DNA from: Piscinibacter sp. XHJ-5 | Lineage (GTDB): Bacteria; Pseudomonadota; Gammaproteobacteria; Burkholderiales; Burkholderiaceae_C | Direction of reading: 5' to 3' | NCBI RefSeq assembly: GCF_029855045.1 | Contig: NZ_CP123228.1 | Location: forward strand, 6,584,203 to 6,648,202 | DNA length: 64,000 nucleotides | Shown: one piece after another, positions 59,754 through 64,000 of the stretch | Layout of the letters: each line of letters starts with the position of its first letter | Position numbering within the stretch: the first letter of the stretch is position 1 | The notes under the pieces: generated by a model | Told to the model about the DNA's origin: nothing | Seen by the model: only the letters and a program-made list of their open reading frames with translations | Database searches by the model: none | Position numbers and translations under genes: made by a program

Positions 59754-61133
59754 TCACTTCCCGATACAAAAGCGGCTGAAGATGACACCCAGCAAATCAT
59801 CGGGAGTGACCTCGCCGGTGATCTCGCCGAGCGCGCGCTGCGCGAGCCGCAGCTCCTCGGCGAACAGGTCGAGTGCAGGGTCGCTGCTGTCCGCCTGATG
59901 CTGCGCCGCCTCGAGGTGCTCTCGGGTTCGACGCAGCGCCTCCACATGCCGCGTGCGCGCGATGAACAGGCCCTCGGGGATGGCGTGCCAGCCGGCCAGC
60001 TCGAGCAGGCGGCGGCGCAGGTGATCGAGGCCGGCGCCAGTCCTGGCCGAGACGACGACGCCTTCGAGGACCTGCGCCGGCGCCTGGACCGCGTCGGCCT
60101 TGTTGAAGACATGCACCAGCCGTCCGCCGTGCAGCAGCGCCGGCGGCAGCCGGGCCGCGATCGCGGCGTCGCCGGCCGCGTGTTCGGCCTCCCCATGGCG
60201 CGTGAGGTCGTGCAGCAGCAGCAATGCATCGGCCCCTTCGATCTCGGCCCAGGTCCGCGCGATGCCGATTCGCTCGACCTCGTCGAGCGTCTCGCGCAGG
60301 CCTGCGGTGTCGATCACGTGCAGCGGCACGCCTTCGATCTGGATCGTCTCGCTGACCTTGTCGCGCGTGGTGCCCGGAATGGGGGTGACGATGGCGAGCT
60401 CGGCGCCGGCGAGCGCGTTCAGCAGCGAGCTCTTGCCGACATTCGGCTGCCCGGCGATGACGACCTTGATGCCCTCGCGCAGCAAGGCGCCCTGGCGTGC
60501 GCGATCGAGCACCGCGTCGACCTGCGCGACGATGCGGGCGAGCTGGCCGCGCGCATCGGCCTTCTGCAGGAAGTCGAGTTCCTCTTCGGGGAAATCGAGC
60601 GTGGCCTCGACCAGCATGCGCAAGGTGACGAGCTGGTCGGCGAGGGTGCGGATCTCGACGGAGAAGCCGCCGGCCAGCGAGCGGCTCGCCGAGCGCGCGG
60701 CGGCTTCGGTGCTCGCCTCGATCAGGTCGCTGACCGCTTCGGCCTGCGCGAGGTCAAGCTTGTCGTTGAGGTAGGCGCGCTCGGTGAACTCGCCCGGCTC
60801 GGCCAGGCGCAGTCCGATGGCCCGGCCGGCTTCGAGACAGCGCGCCAGCAGCAGCTGCAGCACGACCGGCCCGCCGTGCGCCTGGAGCTCGAGCACGTCT
60901 TCGCCGGTGTACGAATGCGGCGCGGGGAAGTGGATCGCCAGGCCCTGGTCGATCGGCTCGCCTTGCGCGTCGAGGAACGGCAGGAAGCTCGCATGTCGCG
61001 GCGTCAGTGCGCGGCCGCAGACCGCATCGATCAGCAGAGCGAGGTCGCGCCCGGAGGCCCGCACGATGCCGACCGCGCCGCGACCCGGGGCGGTCGCGAT
61101 GGCGACGATCGGATCGCGGTGGCGCGGCAGCAT
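59754..61133 (-). CDS. mnmE: tRNA uridine-5-carboxymethylaminomethyl modification GTPase MnmE
   Basis: A 459-residue GTPase that works with MnmG to modify U34 of tRNAs. The formyl-THF-binding N-domain begins [20 protein letters not shown]. The G domain has the P-loop [16 protein letters not shown]2 [12 protein letters not shown]3 DTAGLRE and G4 NKAD. The C-terminus ends in the CIGK motif with the catalytic Cys. The start is the ATG at 61133. It lies 11 bases after yidC in the oriC-proximal operon. Confidence 0.97.
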   Translation of the reverse strand: MLPRHRDPIVAIATAPGRGAVGIVRASGRDLALLIDAVCGRALTPRHASFLPFLDAQGEPIDQGLAIHFPAPHSYTGEDVLELQAHGGPVVLQLLLARCLEAGRAIGLRLAEPGEFTERAYLNDKLDLAQAEAVSDLIEASTEAAARSASRSLAGGFSVEIRTLADQLVTLRMLVEATLDFPEEELDFLQKADARGQLARIVAQVDAVLDRARQGALLREGIKVVIAGQPNVGKSSLLNALAGAELAIVTPIPGTTRDKVSETIQIEGVPLHVIDTAGLRETLDEVERIGIARTWAEIEGADALLLLHDLTRHGEAEHAAGDAAIAARLPPALLHGGRLVHVFNKADAVQAPAQVLEGVVVSARTGAGLDHLRRRLLELAGWHAIPEGLFIARTRHVEALRRTREHLEAAQHQADSSDPALDLFAEELRLAQRALGEITGEVTPDDLLGVIFSRFCIGK

Positions 61134-61144
61134 CCGCCGATTGT

Positions 61145-62890
61145 CTACTTGCCGATGACGCCCAGCCGCTTGTTGATCACGTACTGCTGCGCGATCGACA
61201 GGATGTTGTTGGTGAGCCAGTACAGCACCAGTCCGGCCGGGAAGAAGAAGAACATCACGCTGAACACCAGCGGCATGATCCACATCATGCGCGCCTGCAC
61301 GGGATCGGGCGGTGTCGGGTTCAGCCAGGTCTGGAACATCTGGCTCGCGGTCATCAGCAGCGGCAGGATGAAGTACGGATCCTTGACCGACAGGTCGGTG
61401 ATCCAGCCGATCCACGGCGCGTGCCGCATCTCCACCGTCGACAGCAGAACCCAGTACAGCGCGATGAAGAACGGCATCTGCACGAAGATCGGCAGGCAGC
61501 CGCCCAGCGGGTTGACCTTCTCCTCGCGGTAGATGCGCATCATCTCCTGCTGCATCTGCTGCGGCTTGTCCTTGTAGCGTTCGCGCAGTTCCTGCACCTT
61601 CGGGTTGATGGCCTTCATCTTGGCCATCGAGCGGTAGGCGCTCGCGTTGAGCCAGTAGAAGGCGATCTTCAGCAGCACCACCAGCGCGACGATGGCCCAG
61701 CCCCAGTTGCCGATCAGCTTGTGCAGCCAGGTCAGCAGGGCAAACAGCGGCTTGGCAAGGATGGTGAACCAGCCGTAGTCCTTCACCAGCTCGAGGCCCG
61801 GTGCGAGCGTCTCGAGCTTTTCTTCCTCCTGCGGTCCGGCGAACAGCACGGCGTCGAAGAGCTGCTGGCTTGCCGGCGCGAGGGCCGGCAGCGTGAAGAT
61901 CTCGGAGACGACGTAGGTGCGGCGGCCGTAGTCGGTCTGGTTCGCATCGAGCGCGCGGACGCTGAACTCGCGGCGCAGCGGCGCGTTGTGGATCCAGGCC
62001 GACGCGAAGTAGTGCTGGACCATGCCGATCCAGCCGGTGTCCGCGACCTTCTCGTAGCTCGCGTTGCCCTTGTCGATGTTGCTGAACTCGATCTTCTGGA
62101 ACTTGGCGTTCTCGGTGTACACGGCCGGGCCGGTGAACGTGAAGTAGAAGCTCGATTCGCCGGGCAGCGGATTGCTGTCGCGCACCAGCTGCAGGTACAG
62201 CTGCGGTGCCGGGACCGGTGCGCTGCCCACGTTGCGGATCTCGTGGCGCACGTCGACGGTGTAGCGGCCGCGGTGGAAGGTGTAGGTCTTCACCAGCTTC
62301 ACGCCGCCCTGCTCGGGCGACTCGAAGCTGATCGACAAGGTGTTGAGTCCTTCCCGAAGCGTGCGCTCGCCCGGCACGACCTTCATCGCGCTGAGGTGAT
62401 TGGGCAGGCCGCCAGCGCCGAGCAGTCCGCTTTGCGCCAGGTACACGTGCTGGCTGCTGCGGTCGAACAGGACGACGTTCGGCGGCGGCACGCTGCTCGC
62501 CTTGCCGGCGCCGACGAGCGCAAGGAACGGCTCGTACCAGGGCTTGTCGACCGCCTGCTTCTGGGTCAGCAGCTCCAGGTACTCGAGCGTACCGCCTTGG
62601 CTGTTCAGCCTGGCTTTCACGAGGTCGGTGGTGATCTCGACGATCTCGGCGGCAGCCGCTGCGGTGCCTGTGGTCGCCGGCGCGGCCGCGTTCAACACGG
62701 GCGTCGCCGTCGACGAGGGCAAGGTGGCTGTCCCGGTCGCGGGGGCCGGGGCAGGCGCGGTCGCCGCGGGACGGCTGGGGGCCGGCGACATCAGCGAAGG
62801 CTGCCCCGTGTGCTTCATCCAGGCGTCGTACAGCAGAAACAGCGAGATCAGGAAAACACCCCACAACAGGGTGCGGCGCATGTCGGTCAT
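61145..62890 (-). CDS. yidC: Membrane protein insertase YidC
   Basis: A 581-residue insertase. TM1 is [20 protein letters not shown], followed by an Ala/Pro/Thr-rich linker, then the large periplasmic domain (about 100-350). The conserved insertase core follows with five spans ([59 protein letters not shown]). The start is the ATG at 62890, overlapping the yidD stop as ATGA. YidC inserts and folds inner-membrane proteins with or without Sec. Confidence 0.97.
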   Translation of the reverse strand: MTDMRRTLLWGVFLISLFLLYDAWMKHTGQPSLMSPAPSRPAATAPAPAPATGTATLPSSTATPVLNAAAPATTGTAAAAAEIVEITTDLVKARLNSQGGTLEYLELLTQKQAVDKPWYEPFLALVGAGKASSVPPPNVVLFDRSSQHVYLAQSGLLGAGGLPNHLSAMKVVPGERTLREGLNTLSISFESPEQGGVKLVKTYTFHRGRYTVDVRHEIRNVGSAPVPAPQLYLQLVRDSNPLPGESSFYFTFTGPAVYTENAKFQKIEFSNIDKGNASYEKVADTGWIGMVQHYFASAWIHNAPLRREFSVRALDANQTDYGRRTYVVSEIFTLPALAPASQQLFDAVLFAGPQEEEKLETLAPGLELVKDYGWFTILAKPLFALLTWLHKLIGNWGWAIVALVVLLKIAFYWLNASAYRSMAKMKAINPKVQELRERYKDKPQQMQQEMMRIYREEKVNPLGGCLPIFVQMPFFIALYWVLLSTVEMRHAPWIGWITDLSVKDPYFILPLLMTASQMFQTWLNPTPPDPVQARMMWIMPLVFSVMFFFFPAGLVLYWLTNNILSIAQQYVINKRLGVIGK

Positions 62891-63180
62891 GTGATGTTCT
62901 TTTCGCGGGGAAGAAAGGATCGGAACAGGCGCGGCGGCTCGTCCGGCACCGGGTCGTGTCCGGCAGCGCACCAGGGTCCGCAGCGAAGCAGTCGCCTGGC
63001 CGCCAGGTAGCTGCCCGCGGCCGCACCGTGACGCTCCAGCGCTTGCAGTGCATAGCGGGAGCAGGTCGGCTCGTACAGGCAGCGGCTGCCCAGCCAGGGA
63101 CTCAGCCAGAAGCGATAGAAGCGCACCAGCGCCATCAGCAGGCGGCGCGGCACATCGGCCAGATCACGCAGCAGCGACAT
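62887..63180 (-). CDS. yidD: Membrane protein insertion efficiency factor YidD
   Basis: A 97-residue amphipathic protein with the family signature [20 protein letters not shown] and [17 protein letters not shown], then [15 protein letters not shown]. The three conserved cysteines are present. It assists YidC-mediated insertion and is always encoded between rnpA and yidC. The stop overlaps the yidC start by ATGA. Confidence 0.96.
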   Translation of the reverse strand: MSLLRDLADVPRRLLMALVRFYRFWLSPWLGSRCLYEPTCSRYALQALERHGAAAGSYLAARRLLRCGPWCAAGHDPVPDEPPRLFRSFLPREKNIT

Positions 63181-63187
63181 CGGACAC

Positions 63188-63658
63188 TCAGGCGGAAGGC
63201 GACCGGCGCACCGCGTCGGCCAGCAGGGTGTCGAGTTCGAGCCGCGCCACCGCGCTCAGCGCGGCCGACGCCGCGCTGGTGAACTGTTCGCGCGCAAAAG
63301 GAGCGCGCAGCCGCACCACCCACAAGCCTGCCGGCAGATGAGGTTGGCGGCCCACCGCGGCACGGATCTGCCGCTTCAGCAGGGACCGCGTGACGGCCCG
63401 CCGGGCATGCCGCTTGGGCACGACGGCGCCCAGCCAGACCCGGTCGGGCGGGCGCGCCGCATCCGGGTCATCCACAGCCGCGGGCGAGGGGGCCGAGCTG
63501 CCTGTTGACAACTCGGTGGACAAACCGGGGATGACTCGGCGGGACGGCGTCCCGGGGCGGGCCTGCAGGTGATGCAGCGCGAAATGCGAAGTCCGCGCCC
63601 GGGTGGGCGCGGACAACACACGTTCGAAGTCGGCAGAACGCACGATGCGGCCGATCAC
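63188..63658 (-). CDS. rnpA: Ribonuclease P protein component, with extra segment
   Basis: A 156-residue protein, longer than the usual 115-125. The start is a GTG at 63658 with AGGAGG upstream. The N-terminal part (RIVRSADFERVLSAPTRART, HFALHHLQ) and the RNR region (PKRHARRAVTRSLLKRQIR) are conserved. Between them lies an extra proline/serine/aspartate-rich stretch of about 30 residues (GLSTELSTGSSAPSPAAVDD). The DNA of this stretch contains sequences close to DnaA boxes. RnpA binds the RNA subunit RnpB to mature tRNA 5' ends. Confidence 0.95.
   Translation of the reverse strand: MIGRIVRSADFERVLSAPTRARTSHFALHHLQARPGTPSRRVIPGLSTELSTGSSAPSPAAVDDPDAARPPDRVWLGAVVPKRHARRAVTRSLLKRQIRAAVGRQPHLPAGLWVVRLRAPFAREQFTSAASAALSAVARLELDTLLADAVRRSPSA
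63468..63523. other. DnaA-box-like cluster inside rnpA
   Basis: TCATCCACA (63468-63476, 8 of 9 matches to TTATCCACA), TGTTGACAA (63503-63511, reverse 7 of 9) and GGTGGACAA (63515-63523, reverse 7 of 9) lie within 56 bases of the extra rnpA segment. Their position next to the expected oriC makes a role in replication possible but unproven. Confidence 0.4.
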
Positions 63659-63696
63659 CTGGCCTCCTGCGTGGAGACGGCGGACCGGCGTCGCGC

Positions 63697-63831
63697 TCAG
63701 ACCGACAGGCGCTTGCGGCCCTTGGCGCGACGGGCGTTGATGACGGCACGCCCTCCGCGGGTCTTCATGCGAACGAGAAAGCCGTGAGTGCGGGCGCGGC
63801 GAACCTTCGAAGCTTGGTAGGTGCGTTTCAT
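63697..63831 (-). CDS. rpmH: 50S ribosomal protein L34
   Basis: A 44-residue basic ribosomal protein with the full family sequence, beginning [20 protein letters not shown] and ending [11 protein letters not shown]. It binds 23S rRNA in the large subunit. It is the first gene of the rpmH-rnpA-yidD-yidC-mnmE cluster and lies 38 bases upstream of rnpA. The start is the ATG at 63831. Confidence 0.98.
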   Translation of the reverse strand: MKRTYQASKVRRARTHGFLVRMKTRGGRAVINARRAKGRKRLSV

Positions 63832-63906
63832 GTTGATTCCTGGAGTGAGCGGCCTACCGGATACGGACCGCCGTGGCGCTGAACCGAACCAGATGCCTTG
63901 TGTTGG

Positions 63907-63931
63907 CGATTTGCCTTTGACGATTTGCCTT
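63907..63931. repeat. 11-bp direct repeat upstream of rpmH
   Basis: CGATTTGCCTT occurs at 63907-63917 and 63921-63931, a 14-base period. It is about 75-100 bases upstream of the rpmH start, in the gap expected to lead to dnaA. Function unknown. Confidence 0.5.
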
Positions 63932-64000
63932 GGCAACTCGCGCGTGGACACATTGCGCCGTCGCGGGCACGTTGCCGCGCCGTTGCAAGAAAGGCCAAGT

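Noticed and set aside
63832..64000. oriC in the gap upstream of rpmH
   Set aside because: No clear DnaA box or AT-rich unwinding region is seen in these 169 bases; the origin, if adjacent, lies beyond the window or elsewhere.
1..64000. tRNA genes, CRISPR arrays, prophage or transposons
   Set aside because: No cloverleaf-like gene, repeat-spacer array, integrase, transposase or terminal inverted repeats could be recognised by eye; a tRNAscan and IS search would settle it.

Overview
The window is about 64 kb of dense, high-GC DNA that reads as ordinary chromosome of a Burkholderiales betaproteobacterium. The gene set, the GC-rich third codon positions and the gene order suggest the Rubrivivax/Leptothrix/Piscinibacter side of the order; this placement is inference from protein character, not from a search. 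I see no rRNA, tRNA, CRISPR array, prophage, transposase or insertion sequence. The right end carries mnmE-yidC-yidD-rnpA-rpmH on the minus strand, the classic arrangement beside dnaA and the replication origin, so the window ends close to oriC.

Layout. 1-2.9 kb: the end of an inositol-type catabolic cluster (RpiR/SIS regulator and two Gfo/Idh/MocA dehydrogenases, translationally coupled). 2.9-9.9 kb: trxC, a LysR regulator coupled to a BON lipoprotein and divergent from a 53-codon gene with a clear promoter, a flavin reductase, an ECF sigma/anti-sigma pair, an HDOD protein, an orphan Rieske oxygenase and a TSUP permease. 10-13 kb: a two-component system and an ECF sigma factor. 13-20 kb: sulfate assimilation, with cysB convergent to sbp-cysP-cysT-cysW-cysA, then a hydrolase and a Mop/TOBE molybdate-binding protein. 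20-25.2 kb: M1 aminopeptidase, methyltransferase and an APH-like kinase. 25.4-31.6 kb: dienelactone hydrolase, a Spy-CpxR-CpxA-type envelope-stress operon, an MFS exporter, a DUF1499 protein and 3-methyladenine glycosylase. 31.6-36.6 kb: NTF2-like lipoprotein, a third ECF sigma factor, a large c-di-GMP enzyme with a sugar-receptor-like sensor domain, and an HSL esterase. 36.6-39.2 kb: cystathionine beta-synthase and a gamma-lyase/synthase (transsulfuration). 39.2-45.4 kb: ArsR-SRPBCC operon divergent from DinB, a thioredoxin-like protein, GMC oxidoreductase with creD, and a secreted protein. 45.5-50.2 kb: GIY-YIG-like, YjbR and MshEN-type proteins, a CMD-family protein coupled to a YbfB-type MFS protein with a divergent LysR gene. 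50.2-54 kb: MarC, a BtuF-like metal-receptor protein, a membrane protein, a glycine-rich RRM protein and an SDR. 54-59.6 kb: kdsD-kdsC-lptC (LPS core), a CPA2 antiporter, apt and a cNMP-binding protein. 59.7-64 kb: mnmE, yidC, yidD, rnpA, rpmH.

Many genes overlap by ATGA or TGATG junctions, so translational coupling is the rule. Sulfur is a recurring theme: sulfate/thiosulfate uptake under CysB, transsulfuration, and a molbindin gene whose upstream DNA shares a two-part element with sbp at the same distance from the start codon.

The most interesting non-coding signals are a 9-bp hairpin that buries the ribosome binding site of the Spy-like gene, a 22-bp palindrome between arsR and dinB, three TTCAY repeats at 11-bp period upstream of creD that match the CreB tag, a REP-like palindrome forming the overlapping 3' ends of two convergent genes, and DnaA-box-like sequences inside an extra segment of rnpA. 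I found no clear new multi-gene defence or mobile system. The best candidate for undescribed biology in a protein is the apparently cytosolic receptor-GAF-GGDEF-EAL protein.
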